From Nageia nagi (taxonomy: Eukaryota > Pinophyta), in assembly GCA_050084985.1 (NCBI GenBank), contig JBITNC010000001.1, positions 110,732,001 to 110,796,000 of the forward strand: 64,000 bases of DNA, in the 5' to 3' direction. The notes below the pieces were generated by a model. The model made no database searches, had not been told where the DNA came from, and was given only the letters and a program-made list of their open reading frames with translations. The position numbers were made by a program, and so were the translations under genes. Below are positions 22,681 to 35,329 of this stretch, one piece after another; position 1 is the first letter of the stretch, and each line of letters opens with the position of its first letter.

Positions 22681-24639
22681 CATCTTCCATTTTTCTCTAC
22701 TTTTGACCTAGCAGAATGGGTTTCATGATGATCTTTTGCATAAGTCTTTTAGAATCATATTGAGCATAAACATCTTATTTCATGTTATAGGCAATCTTAA
22801 TTACCTTAACCATGAGTAGACATATAACTTTCGATTTTGTAATTAACAATGTTTTGGGTATATTTTAAAAGAAATGTAGCCATGGTCTTACTATGTGATC
22901 ATGAGCTTACTATGTGATTGTGGTGCTTTTCTTAGCATTATGGCCCCTTTTGAACTGACTAATGATGTCAGTGATGATGATGATAGATTGTTCAAAAAAA
23001 TAATACATATTAGCTAGTGAACAAGTAAGATGAATGTATGAATGATTCTAACCTTATTGTTTCAATCATTTATAGGTGAACATAAGGTTTGATTTTAGGT
23101 CATGGGAAATTGTATTTATCCCAATTATCCAGGTATGATTTTGTGAGCTTTGCAATTAAAGTGTTTTGAACACACGTTGGTTGTGCACCAAATAGGTACT
23201 AAAGGCTTGTTCCCATATATCATTACATGGGTGTCTTGTATTTATCCCAAGGAATGTATGGAGCCGAGTCAAGTATATGACATGAAGTGCCCTTTGTGTC
23301 CACTAATTTGAATTTTGATTATTATGTTATTCTCTAAAAAGGTAGGTTTTACAAAATCATTGGAATCATGTTTTTTGATGACTAGGGTTTTCTTGAATAT
23401 GTATAACAATAAGTGATGACTAAACATGCATAACATGACATATGATTTGAACTATGGAGTTCATGATTCATTGTAAGATCATAAACAATAAATGGTGTTT
23501 GTCTTATCAAGGATTCATGATGAAATCATTTATGATCGAGTTTGCATGTTTATTTGGTTATCTTCTTCATGTTTTGACTTATTCCCATGAGTACATATAT
23601 GTGATGTATGAATATGACGAATGGTTGACACTTGTGTGTAATCACATACGATTTTTTCATAAACGTAAATGCCTATGTGATACATGATGTGGTGAGAAAA
23701 CATAGTCAAGTATCTTAAGAAGATACAAACAAACTAATATGTTATCATTATTGACTTATACAAATACCACTAGACTCATAAGTAGGTGATAATATACTTG
23801 AGGTTGGTAATTGGTTAAGTCAAGACTCATACACTTGAGTTTATTAACTTATGTATGAATATTTTAAATCTTGATTTTGTTGGTTGATGGTAGAGGCAAA
23901 TGATTTGCTTTGGGTCATGGACAATCATAGTTGCCCCAAGTTATAATCAAACATAAACTTTTGAATTTTCACAATCAAAGTATTTTGAAAATAGGTTCTA
24001 CATTTTACTAAGTACTCATGCTTGTCTACAACATCCTATTTTATGGAACACTATATTCCATAGGCTCTATGCCATTAGCATGTATGTGATGTGGAGTCCT
24101 TTCAAAGTAGATAACATTTTAATGTTTGATAATTCTGCTATTTGCCCCAACAGAATGGTTTTCATGATCATTTCTTGTGAAAATAATTAGAAATATATTT
24201 TTCCATGATTGAGGTTTTTTGTTGAACATGACTTGAAAATAAGACAAATGCATTCTACCTCATTTATTGAGATGATGATACAAACTCAAGTTTACTACAA
24301 GGATCAACATACTGATAGATGATTGTATTATGTATTTTATTATTCATTCTTAAGACATTTAAAAGCATGATTATTAAACTTTAATCTTGAACTTACTTTG
24401 ATGTGCTACCAATTGATGGTGTATCTCAAGATTGAATAAGTGTTTCGATTATTGTTATCAGTTTTATTGTTATTTCAATCATCGAAGTTGATTTTGATTT
24501 TCTTAAATATCTTCAAATTTAAGGATAATGATTTGAAAAATTGTAGTATTAGATTGTATCATTTATCAAACTTGGCTACTAATACTTTTTATTTTATGAT
24601 AACATGTACAAAGGATATGTAACAAGATGTAACACCCAT

Positions 24640-25035
24640 TCAATTTATGGGTATATGATAATGAATGGAAAGGGAAGAAGAACATCGACTTCCAATTCAA
24701 AGGGAAGAGCAATTTCTTACTCTCGATCCCAAGGAATGATGGAAGCTTTTTAACAATGTTCTAGGGGGTTGAAATGGATGGGATATGATAATAAAAGAAC
24801 ATTGAATTCCAATTCAATGGGGAGAACAATTTCTTATTCTTGATCCCAAAGAATAATGGAAGCTATGAAATTTAACAATGTTCTAGGGTTGACTTTTATC
24901 AATCTACTAAGGGCAATTTCTTGCTTAAACTTGTAGATAAGAATATAAGCAAAAGGTTTTAACAACAACAATGTTGACTCCCATATTAATGGGGAGAGCA
25001 ATTACTCACTCTTTTTCTCAAATAATATGGAAGCA
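24640..25035. repeat. Three diverged repeats in element C
   Basis: A unit of about 55 bp, 'ccaattcaaagggaagagca' to 'atggaagc', occurs at 24692, 24809 and about 24980. The first two also share a downstream 'aacaatgttctaggg'. Confidence 0.82.
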
Positions 25036-26167
25036 CCTCCAATTTAATAATCGATAAAGATGGATTAGGAAATATATGGATGTTGGATAATAAAATATGA
25101 AAGTTGGTATAGTATAATGTGTATGGAGTGGTGGTGGATGTTAATATGAAAATAGTATAACAAATGAATAGAAATATGATGTATTGAGTATTTAGAGAGA
25201 TAAACTAATCAACTCATCAAGGCATTGATAAATATAAGTGTAATATTAATTACTATGTAATAATAAATAGTATGGGATGGAGGTATGGGATGATGAAGAA
25301 ATGTAATGAGCATAATATTCAAGTTGACCATATTAACCAATCACCATTAGATTTTTTCTTCTTTAGATGATAAAAAACAAAGTCATGATGTTCTCAAAAT
25401 TATCATAGACTCATGTGTGTGCAATGATGTTTATTTCCATCTCTAGACAATCTCAAACTAAATGTCACAAGAGCATAAAACATATAAGCTAGTTCATCCA
25501 TATGAAACATATAGAGGTCCATAGGAAATAAGTTCGCTAACCAATATGGACATGTCACCACTCGTAAGGTATGCCCCATTGCCAGACAGGCATCCATAGC
25601 CCCGATGAGGATTAACCCCTCGATCTCGCTATATCCCAAGAATCATTGTAGCACTTTCTCCCCCTTTTTTTTGTCATCTCTTCTCTCTTTCTTTTTATTT
25701 TTATAAAACTATCAAATGATTCTTGGGTTTGATATGAAGTGAATAATAGGATGAACAAGTAATACTTTCATTCGAAATCATGTTCTTGTAACACCTCATT
25801 CTTGACTATTTTAAGATTATTTAAATGTGAAGATGTGTATGAGTCCGTAATAACCTTAAGTGTATCATAGTCATGCTTGTTTATCATCTAAAGTTTCAAA
25901 AATTTCATGATGAAGGTTGGTAAAGTCAATAAGAATATTAATTTCATAAACTATTTCTTTTACAATAAGTATTAAACATATAATGGTATGGAAGTGATCA
26001 TGGATAATGTATAGTATATATGCCTTGATGAATTGTTAGAATATAATCTAATACTCAAATATTCCAACATAATGGGGGATGAATATAAGGTGCAAAAAGG
26101 GGAAGACATGGAAATGCAATAAACATATTATAACCTATTTGAAAATCAGATATGATCATTTTAGTTT

Positions 26168-29100
26168 TTAATCATATTTTGATGTTTGTGTGATTTCTAA
26201 ATCATGTTTTGATGATATTTTTTTTTTTTTGGATGGAGGGCAACTGCCCCAATGTGAACGATGTGACAGGGATTGAATATCCTTACGCAAATAACACAAT
26301 TCATCATTGTTTAATTGTGTGGAATGTGTGTATGTATTTTGTAGATGATGTAAATTGTTATCTATCAAAAAAGGTATATCTACTTCAAACCGTCTATCAT
26401 CCATCAAATCATGAAGGGCATGATTTAATTGGTGGCAATGTTTAGTATTATGCCCCAATTGGTGATGATAAACATGATGTCCATACTTATTGTATTTTAT
26501 TGACTTAGGCTTTAGGTTTTCTTTCATTATATGATCTACCACCCTCTTAGGTTGTTTCGATGATTGCATTCCATCATTGTAATCATCTTTGGATTTTAAT
26601 TCCCATCTCATATCTTTATGATTATGCCCTTGCCTAGCAAAGGTGGATGATGATCTCCCTTTTGACTTTTGCATAGGAGGTTTCATTTTCGATGATTTTG
26701 TAATATTATAATGTGAGTATAGATTTTCATCTCTTCGTACACAATGGAGTACTCCCTCATGAATGTATTTTAGAAAACCATGAAATGTAGATGGGACACA
26801 TTCCATTTCTTGAATCCATGATCTACCTAAAAGAATATTATATTGTTCGATGTTTCCTTTGATGATATATAATGATGTTTATATCGTCTTACATCCAATG
26901 GTGATGGATAACACTATTGATCCTATTGTTGAACATAAGGCATTATTAAATGCTTTTATTTGTAATGATGGTAAAGAAATATTAGAGAAAGGAAGATTCA
27001 ATTTGTGATATTCTGATGTAGATATGATATTGACATCTGACCCTTCATCTATTAATATCCTCTTAACAATTTTACCATTTACTTTACCAATGACATGGAA
27101 AGGTGGATCTAACCCTTAAGGTCCCTTGTTTGATTGTCTCTCATGGTCATAAAAAGAAATTATAGGCTGATGTATCAATGGAGGAACTTGCATTTTGGAT
27201 TTTTGATTACATGATATATCAATTTGTTTTTCTTGTATGTTTTAAGTTCTAGTATCAACTCCAACTATTTTTACAATAGGTTGATTACTTGGATTCTAGG
27301 TGTGTGTCACTTGACTGTAATTAGGTACAATAGATACTATATTTACTTGATATGAAAGAAGTGAGTCTTGATAATTTTTTAAATTTTGATTTGAAATAGA
27401 AGTGTAGTCTTCAACTTCCAAGTTATTATCCTTAATTGAATTTTGAGTTCTATTTCTCAATGCTAGACAATTTTTTGTACTATGACCTCTTTGATGGTGA
27501 TAATTACAATACTCATTTTTGTTATATTTTTCTTTTCTCATAATTTTTATTTCACCATATTCAATTTTGACCTTCTCAATTACAATTGCGTGAGCAATAA
27601 CTTCTTCGAGAGTATTATATCATTGGATTTGTAATATACTAGCTATAGGCCTTAAACAATTTTGACTAAATAATTTAACTAACTCCTCCTGAGGTAAGTT
27701 ATAGGGCATGCGATAGAGTATATCCCTCCACCATGAAACAAAGTCAACAATTGATTCATTTTGAGATTGTTTTAGTTCTACAAGATCCATAATAGAAGAT
27801 TCCTCTTTGATATAAATCCTAAAATGTTGTAAGAACAGGTCTGCCAATTGAGTAAATGAATAAATACTATGTCATGGTAAATTATTATACCATTCCAGGG
27901 CTTGGGATGCAAGTGTCATGGGGAAAAAATGTAGCATCAAGTCCTCATCGTTAGAAATGAGGTAATTTGAAAACTTAAACCACCTTAAATGTTCCTTAGG
28001 ATCCTTATTTCCTGTAAAAGGAATTATCTTAGGCATTTCAAAGTTATGAGGTAATTTCTTCTTAGGGACAATTGGATGGATGGGTTCATTGCAAATATTA
28101 TCATATGTCAACTTCTGGAACCTTGACATGTTCATTTCTTTATTCATGAAATCCTTTATGAAATCTTCTAATTCTTTATCTGTCCAACTATCCTGAGGAT
28201 GTTTTCGATATCTTCTATGATTGGTGTTTCTTTCTAACTTTAGGTTTAAATTATAAGATTCATCATCAGAAGAAGATCTTGACAACAATGAAGATGGTAA
28301 TGATGAAAGATTAGAAGGTAAATGATGCCCTTGCATTGGATTTCTAAGAGTTGTAGATGGTTGTACTTTATTTTGTTGAGACTTCTCATGAAGTAACCAA
28401 CTATTTCGAACTTCTTGTTTTACCTTATCAAAAATTTGTCGTTGTTTGTCAAGCTCTTGCTTTTCTTTTTCTTTAAGTTCTATATTCTTTTCCTTAAGTT
28501 TGGATTCCTCTTCTAACTTAATTTGAACATCTTCATATCTTTTACTAAAGTTTATAGTTTCTTCATAATCTCTCTCTATGTGTTTTCTCTTTGCCTCCAA
28601 CTCTGCAAAAGAGGGTATCTCTCCTACCCTGAATTGTTTAGCTAAAGCTTTTCTACATTTTTCTTGCGATGAGGGTTTTTCATAGGAATAAGGATCATAG
28701 AAGAATTTGTTTGAGATCTTACTTTGAGGAGTTGTTTGTGAGGTTCTTATGGAATACAAGGTCATTCTATCAAAATCTTCCATACAAGACCTAGCCCTAT
28801 GAAGTGTTTTTTGATAGGTGGGGTTAGTTATCTTAGCTTGTGAAGAGGGGTTTTGAGGTTAATAATCTAAGCTCTCAAGAGGCAATTATCTTTGTTGATT
28901 AGAGTAAAAGTCTTGATATATCCATACTTGGTGATTAAGAGGTGATGATAATTGCACCCAAGCTTGACTCTTTTGGTTTACATAAGTTTTTACATCATGC
29001 TTTTGTCTTATCTCTTCTTGTCTCATTTTGTCGACAAACTCATTGAAGGTTTTGTCATGTTGATCATGAGAATAACATGCTTGTTGTTGTTTATGGGATT

Positions 29101-30106
29101 CCCTTTGCAAAATATTCTTAGCTTTTTCATCATAGCAAATATTCCTAAGTAATTTATTTGTTGTAGGGCTATCTTCTTTTTCACATTCCCCATTTTTCAT
29201 CAAGCTAGTTTGATATTTTGAAGGTGTTTTTAGTGGGTTCGAACAACATTCATTCTCATAAAACTTTGTATCATCATCATGATGTGTTATTTCCCCACAT
29301 GGATGTTCATTCCTAAGCTCATGTGTGTTGGCTTTGGAAATTTTATTTTTATATTTTTCATTTCTTTGTGATTGAAATTCTTGAGATTCAATAATACGAT
29401 CTATGGATTTTGTAATTCTTATGTGAGGCTCTTCAATTTCTACTTGTGATGAGAATGAACAAGTTTCATCCTTGAACTCAAGAATATCATGAGATTCATG
29501 GGAATCAATAGAAGGTCTTGTAGCCTCAAGAAGGGGAGTAGAGTGAAATTGCAATTTTGAAGAATGCTCTGAAAGATCCTCAAGATTCATGTCAAACTCC
29601 TCTTCTTTAATATCATATTCCCCCCAAGGTGGGGGTGAAGACATCAAGGTGTCTAACTCTAGGAGGTCATATGATTTAGCATAGGATGTTGCATCAAGGC
29701 CTTTGGCATTAATACTCGATTCATCACTTAGCAAATTGGATTCATTAGGCTCGATAGTCTCGAAAGGAGATGCACCACAAGATTTTAATTTGATGAGATG
29801 TGTCGATGAGTTTTCAATCTTTATGATGGGCTCATTATTTTTAGTGTCAAACTCATCCCATGATGAGGGTGAAGGAATGGAAGAACTATACTCTAGCTCT
29901 TCATGGGATCTAACAAGGCTTTCTGAGGATTGAAGAAGAGGTATGGTACATTGTTCTATATTTGCTAAATATGCTAAAAACTTTTCAATGTTAATACAAA
30001 AATCATTCTTCATGATCTTAGAAGTAGAATAAGTATCTAAGGTTGAATTAGCAATATGTGAACATAGTCTTCGTATTTTTGGTTTTACTTTGATAGGAAA
30101 AGGCAC
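26168..30106 (-). pseudogene. Gag-protease frame of element C (1313 codons, eight stops)
   Basis: Starts ATG at 30106 (MPFPIKVKPKIRRLC). In one continuous frame: a Ser/Glu-rich N-terminal region; coiled coil (about 28620-28430); RVGEIPSF; capsid core (PFTGNKDPKEHLRWFKF, then ALEWYNNL near 27880); knuckle-like CNYHHQRGHSTKNC near 27500; protease active site RILIDEGSDVNIIS near 27060-27020 (Glu where Ser/Thr is usual); FLKYIHEGV near 26760; and a second knuckle-like VYHHQLGHNTKHC near 26480-26440. Eight internal stops (five TAA, two TGA, one TAG) break it at about 28886, 28845, 27872, 27620, 27296, 27242, 27117 and 26880. No frameshift was seen over 3.9 kb. It has clear homology to element D gag. 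Confidence 0.88.
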
Positions 30107-31347
30107 ATATATTTAAAAGTGCAACCAAGACGAACCTCATAATGATAAAATTCAAAGGCCTTTTAATTGTTCTGAACAATTCAAAATTTGTATGGATCTA
30201 GAGTAACTGACAAATGCCTATGTTTCTATTTGTTACAAAGGGGGTTCAAAGTAAAAAACTTAAATAAAATCAACTTTTAATCATCTTTTAAACCTATTCG
30301 TTTGTATGACCTATTATATCATTCCATAAATGAGACATGTCAATTCAGTTTTTGAACACATAAACAAACATCATAAAAGAAGTTTTATTTTTATCTTTTA
30401 TATTATGTTTTCGAGAAAATAATTTAATGTACAAACATCCTATATGCAAACTTACTTTTAACGATGTGATTATCCTTTTTAAGTTTTCACATATTTTTAA
30501 TGTCTGAGTTAAATGAATGATATGAGTTGTTAATTTTAGTCTTTTAATTTTCCTAATTTGTTTTGACTAGTCAAGTGTTAAACAAGGTAGGTTGGGTAAT
30601 TCTAAGTAATATTCACAAGTTTCTATGGCTCTTGGCTTGGTTCTAGAAGAGTCTCTTTTTTTGACTCCTACCTAAAGGAGAGTCACCTTGGTCATTACCT
30701 CCAAGCGTAACTGGCTCTGTGGCTTCAAGTGTGTTATGTCGGTGGGTACAAAGAAGTAATAATTAACGATTGGTAGTGACATCCAACTCATTAATGTTCA
30801 ATTATTCATTTAAGGCCTTATGAAATGCATTTAACAAGTAAAATATATTTATGCATACTACCCTCCCAAACATTTATGTCCATTCACTTATCTTATCTTA
30901 ATGTGATGCAATCAAAGTTTATTTTAAGTGGATCTTGACCTTAATAAACCCCATTATTCTTTTGCGATTCATTATCCAACCTCTTAGTGATGTTCATTAA
31001 CCCCTTCCAGCTGTGGAAGTTTTATATGTGATAAATTCCTAAATAAAATGTGAATAAATTTTACCTCTTTCACTTAACTTATTTTTGATCACTTAAGATC
31101 ACTCGAAGCGCAAAAGTGAGAGCATACTTCATTAAGTGAAAGTACTTAGTGTATTCGAATCCCCCTAATTCATTAACCTTTTAATGTGATTTATACTACC
31201 CAAAGACCCGATTTATTTCCTTAAGTTCATTCTAAATTAAGTGTGATTCATTTACCCTTCCAATTGTGGAAGTATTATGTGTATTAAATTACTTCCTCTT
31301 ACTAGTAAGAGGTCATTATGTGTAGATAAATTACCCAATTAATGATA

Positions 31348-31603
31348 GTGTGAGTGTGAAAGAAAAGAAAAGTTAATTACCCCTTCTTATCAAGTCTATT
31401 CTGGTCACCTTAGATCGCTTGAAGCGTAAAGGGAGAGCATAAGTAGACAAGATAAAAAGTATTAATGTGTATGTAGTGTGAATGTGAAGGAAAAGAAAAA
31501 TTAATTTACCCCTTCTTATCAAGTCTATTCTGGTCACCTTAGATCACACGAAGTGCAAAGGGAGAGCATAAGTAGACAAGATAAAAAGTATTAATGTGTA
31601 CAT
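31348..31603. repeat. 128-bp tandem pair in leader of element C
   Basis: Copies start 'gtgtgagtgtgaaagaaaag' (31348) and 'gtgtgaatgtgaaggaaaag' (31476). Both contain 'attctggtcaccttagatc' and 'gggagagcataagtagacaa'. Looser relatives lie upstream near 31090 and 31280. Confidence 0.9.
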
Positions 31604-31789
31604 ACCCTTCACCCAAAGCATGAAAATAAATACATAACTTCATACATAAAGTAAATTAATAAAAGATATACATTTAACCTTTTCTACCCATTCTTATATG
31701 CACTCTAGGCAAAGGAATCACACTCAAAAATATTTTTCCATAACATAATTTTTTTTTCCAGAAATAACAAAAAGAGACAAAAATGACCT

Positions 31790-31955
31790 GGTAAGAGTCA
31801 CTGGCATTTATATAGGAAATGTTGGTGTTTAGTTATAGTCACTGGCATTTATTTACAGTCACTGGTGTTTAGTTATAGTCACTAGCATTTAGTTACAGTC
31901 ACTAGCATTCTATTACAGTTGCTGGCGTTCAATACCAATCATTGATGTTTCTGCA
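31790..31955. repeat. About 20-bp tandem repeats, 'tagtcactggcattta' type
   Basis: About eight diverged units of 'gttatagtcactggcattta', sitting beside the primer site. Element D has the same kind of array at the same place (41908-42055). Confidence 0.9.
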
Positions 31956-32075
31956 ACAAATTCTTGAAAAAGCACAGAACCTGAAATTTGAAGTTAGTAC
32001 ACAGAAAAATCCAAAAAACCAGAGAATAGAAAGATAGAATAAAAAAAATAATAATCTCCCTCTCAATAACAGAGG

Positions 32076-32094
32076 GGCCCTCCTTCTAGCACCA
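32076..32094 (-). other. Primer binding site of element C
   Basis: The minus strand reads TGGTGCTAGAAGGAGGGCC, three bases from the LTR. Element D has the same sequence with one G-to-A change. I cannot assign the tRNA. Confidence 0.8.
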
Positions 32095-32097
32095 GAA

Positions 32098-32947
32098 TAT
32101 TGCAATGAAAATTGAGCTGGAATGTAGAATAACATAAAATACAATTATTCTTCAATCTTCATTGAACCTCAAATTATATAACATAGATAGATATGTTGTA
32201 ATTGCAAAATGATATTCAATCTTAGTTCAAACTACAATTTTCCCTTAGAAGGGACTTTTACAAATGCTATGTGCCAAAATAAAGAGTATTAAATCTCCAT
32301 TGTTTTTGAGTTTGCTTGCTTCTTCCCTTGATATGAGCAACCTGTAAATCCTACACACATGCAAAAGACAATAACATCAAAGCATCTATGTATGACAAGT
32401 ATTAAAATGAAATTAGCATAAAACAATAAAATGTATGAGCTCACAAGATTTTGGTAGCATTACCCTACTTCAAAAATGGGTTCAATTGGGGTTCATATTG
32501 CTTTGTTTTGGCTTATGTTTATAGATTTTGGATGAGATGTTTCAAGGCTGGTAAGAGGAAGTGAATAGCCACCGTAGGTTGTAACTAACCCCCTCTATCC
32601 ACCTCATCTTGGAGAAATAAAGCGTTCCAATTTTTTTTTGCTATTTTGGCTTCTATTTGGTTGTTACAGAGTCACCGACGTTTGGAGGTCGAACGTCGAT
32701 GATTGGATCAAAACATCGGCGTTTGTAGGCAAATGCTGATGATTGGTTAACAATTTTATAACAACATTAAAATGACCACCAAATAGTCACTTTTTATCAA
32801 AAAGGGGTCATGTGACCACTCGTTTTGCATTTACTCGATGAGAGCTATCCAATAATGAAGTTTTCAAGCTTTTTGGAGGCTTGTATAAAGAGTTATGATT
32901 ATTTCAATGTTTACTAGTTAAAAAGGGGACTTTTTTAGGTGTCTACA
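32098..32947 (-). mobile_element. Right LTR of element C (5' LTR in element sense)
   Basis: 850 bp aligned with 20917-21766. Its inner end reads TATTGC where the other LTR has TGTTGC, a single G-to-A change at the terminal dinucleotide. Target duplication CATAT follows at 32948-32952. Confidence 0.95.
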
Positions 32948-32952
32948 CATAT

Positions 32953-33623
32953 GATTGTAAGGGCAATATAACAGCTTCTTTAAAAATGTTATTTACCTCT
33001 TTTTCTATTAATCTAGTCTTCACTTGCTGCCATGTCTTCTTAAACCTTACAACAAATTTGTCTAGTTGCTCATCATTGTCTTGCTTGATAGCACATAAAT
33101 CTGATAACATAACCTCCTTCTTGATGTTATGCTTATATTGCTCCAGGAATAAACTACTGAATTCCTCAAATGATGTGATGGACCCTTCAAGTAAGGCATA
33201 AAACCATTCTTGAGCCTCTCCTTCCAAGCTCTAGGGAAGGATTTTAGCTTGCAATCTTTGATCTGTACCAATTTTGAGTTCGCACTCATCCTTGAATCCT
33301 TGTATATGTCTTCTCAGATCTCCTTCACCATTGAACTTACTGAATTTTGGCTCTTTGTAGTCAGATGGTGGCATGTGCCTACGAATCTCATCACATAAGG
33401 GACTACCAAATTCGAAAGAATCATTAGGCGAAGCTGATCTCCTTGCCAATCTATCTATCTACCTTTGCATACCTTCTATAGTAGCCTAAAAATTACTATT
33501 GTCACCCTCAGCACTATTTTGCATTCCTCCGGATCCCTCTAGATCATCATGTCTGATTTCTACCAATAATTCATCCAAATCTCTTTTTGAAAGACTACAC
33601 AAGAATAACTTAAGCTGATCCAT
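32953..33623 (-). pseudogene. Gag N-terminal and capsid part of element A
   Basis: Starts ATG at 33623 (MDQLKLFLCSLSKRDLDELL), just inside the LTR and primer site. Includes FSKFNGEGDLRRHIQGFKDE and the capsid core EGEAQEWFYALLEGSITSFE, ending at the C insertion (YV). In-frame stops are three TAG codons: after DNSNF, after EGMQR, and after AKILP. No frameshift was seen. The frame resumes at 20911. Gag is the only element-type protein A encodes. Confidence 0.9.
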
Positions 33624-33693
33624 AACTAAAACACTCACAAAATAGATATTAGTTCTAACTAAGACCCTTAGGGTTTTAGTACAATGATGTGCA

Positions 33694-33712
33694 CTTCATG
33701 TCAGGTTCACCA
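33694..33712 (-). other. Primer binding site of element A
   Basis: The minus strand reads TGGTGAACCTGACATGAAG, two bases from the LTR edge at 33715. Element B has TGGTGAACTTGATGTGAAA; the four differences are all transitions. The tRNA was not identified. Confidence 0.75.
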
Positions 33713-33714
33713 AA

Positions 33715-34566
33715 TGTTTACAAATAAAATTGAGCATGCAAATAAGTAAATAGGCAAATATCTACAAACTCAATATTATCTGTATTTAAGCTACGAATAG
33801 CAATTTATTCTAGATAGCAATAAACAAAATAACCAATTTAGAAATGTAATTGTACCAACCTAGATTGTAATTTGTGTACTTACCTCATAGAACATACCTG
33901 ACAATGAAAGATGAAGATATTGGCGATATAATGATAATGAGCTACCTTTCCAACAACATTATGACCTATGAAAATGCAAAAAGAGGACCACAGGCGGTCT
34001 ATTTCAGTGATATAAGAGCATCGACGATGTTCTTTCATTCGCAAAGGAGCACCGACGGCCTTCATTTGATGATTCTCAACTTCTTGATCAAGTCTAGAAC
34101 TTTAATATGGACGTCTCAAATAGCAGTATGATATCAGAATAGATCTTGGATGTCAGGATAGCTCACGAAAGGAAGCACACAAACCATAGCCTTGTAGGCG
34201 GTACCAAGAGATACCTTAAGGGGTAGCCACTTACAAGACCATACGCGGGATCATGTGTATCCTTGTTATGTGGACTTACTATTAGATCCCTTATTTATAT
34301 AGATAATAGATAATACAACCCATGGGTCGACATGCATCTACATAAATAAGGATAATTCACAATATTCAAGATAAACACACCAATAACAAGATAATTCATG
34401 CAATATTCAAGATAATCCATGCAATATTCAAGATAATCATTATAAAATTCATATTCAAGACAAACATTGATATTATCACTTTAATACATTCAAGACATAT
34501 ATTTAGGCTAAGCTATTTCATTAATTTATTGATTTAAAAACATAAATTCATTTTTATGTGTTAACA
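33715..34566 (-). mobile_element. Right LTR of element A (5' LTR in element sense)
   Basis: 852 bp, TGTTTACA...GTTAACA, 20 bp longer than the left copy because of one extra tandem unit near 34400. The minus-strand TATA (rc of 'ttatttatatag') is at 34291-34302. Followed by ATGAG (34567-34571). Confidence 0.95.
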
Positions 34567-34571
34567 ATGAG

Positions 34572-35329
34572 AGAGTATAAGTTGAAGTTAAAACCTCAAA
34601 AGTGTACATTTGGAGTATCATTAGGTAAACTATTTAGTTTCATTATATCATGCAGAGGCATTAAGGGGGATCCTAAGAAAGTTATAGTAATTATTGATCT
34701 ACCACCTACTAGAAACTTGAAATACTTGAGATGTCTTTTTGATAAGGTTCAAACAGTCAGAAGGTTCATTGCATAGCTAGAAAACATGACAACACCTTTT
34801 TCTTATTTACTAGAAAAGTATGAGAAATTCATTTGGGATGATAAATGTTAAAGAGATTTAGAAAATATAAAAATGTATTTCACTATTCCTCTAGTATAAG
34901 CATCTTATGATTCAGAAATGATTCTATTGATTTATGTTTAAGCAACCATAAATGCCCTAGAGGCCATGTTAGCATAAAAAGATGAGCATAACAAGGAAAG
35001 AGCCATTTATTATATTTATAACACTTTGCTTGATTATGGAACATAATAGTGTCTAATAAAAAATATGTACTTTGTAATAGTCTTACCAATGGAAAAGTTA
35101 AGATATTACATGCTTGGCAACACAACATATGTCATAGCTTAGGCTAATCCACTTAGATATCTCATATTCAAATCCTACCTATATGGAAGAGCTACAAAAT
35201 GGGAGATGTTACTTCAGGAATTTGATTTGGTACTCATCACTTAGAAATTTATTAAAGGATGAGCTATTGCAAAATTTGTTGCCAACAATTCACAAAATGA
35301 AGTATCAAAGATAAGAGTTTCCTAATGAA
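34572..35329 (+). pseudogene. RT thumb and RNase H of element E
   Basis: Resumes the RT frame of 14770-15319: YKLKLKPQKCTFGVSLGKL, GIKGDPKKV, LPPTRNLKYLR. RNase H of the usual gypsy type follows, ending GRATKWEMLLQEFDLVLIT near 35185-35240. About ten stops (TAG and TAA, one TGA) and little frameshifting. Confidence 0.85.

Larger units (their letters stand above)
21784..26167. other. Long non-coding 3' region of element C
   Basis: No pol domain or other protein family on either strand. It holds diverged repeats: a motif 'caacagaatggttttcatgat' with relatives near 22120, 22710 and 24150, and a block near 23094-23180 with a diverged copy near 23910-23990. Two tighter repeats are listed separately. 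Confidence 0.7.
30107..32075. other. Leader of element C
   Basis: The 2-kb untranslated leader between primer site and gag, with no gene. Contains the two repeat blocks listed at 31348 and 31790. A long untranslated leader is also seen in element D. Confidence 0.7.
20917..32947 (-). mobile_element. Element C: 12-kb LTR element with gag-protease only
   Basis: Complete element with LTRs 20917-21766 and 32098-32947, duplication CATAT, primer site (rc at 32076-32094) and polypurine tract (21767-21783). One long gag-protease frame (30106-26168) is followed by 4.4 kb without any RT, RNase H or integrase signature. The gag, LTR ends, primer site and leader repeats are clearly related to element D, which does have pol. 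C is therefore best read as a non-autonomous partner. It is the youngest layer of the nest E > A > C. Confidence 0.9.
15320..34566 (-). mobile_element. Element A: pol-less LTR element with antisense PMD gene
   Basis: Both LTRs (15320-16151 and 33715-34566), a 5-bp target duplication, primer site (33694-33712) and polypurine tract (about 16152-16168) place the element on the minus strand. Gag (33623-32953, continuing at 20911-20517) is split by nested element C. After gag there is no protease, RT, RNase H or integrase. Instead a PMD gene lies on the opposite (plus) strand at 17755-19989, followed toward the 3' LTR by palindromic tandem arrays. Without C, A is about 7.2 kb, the same size and order as element B. 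It must have been mobilised by pol from another element. Confidence 0.9.
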
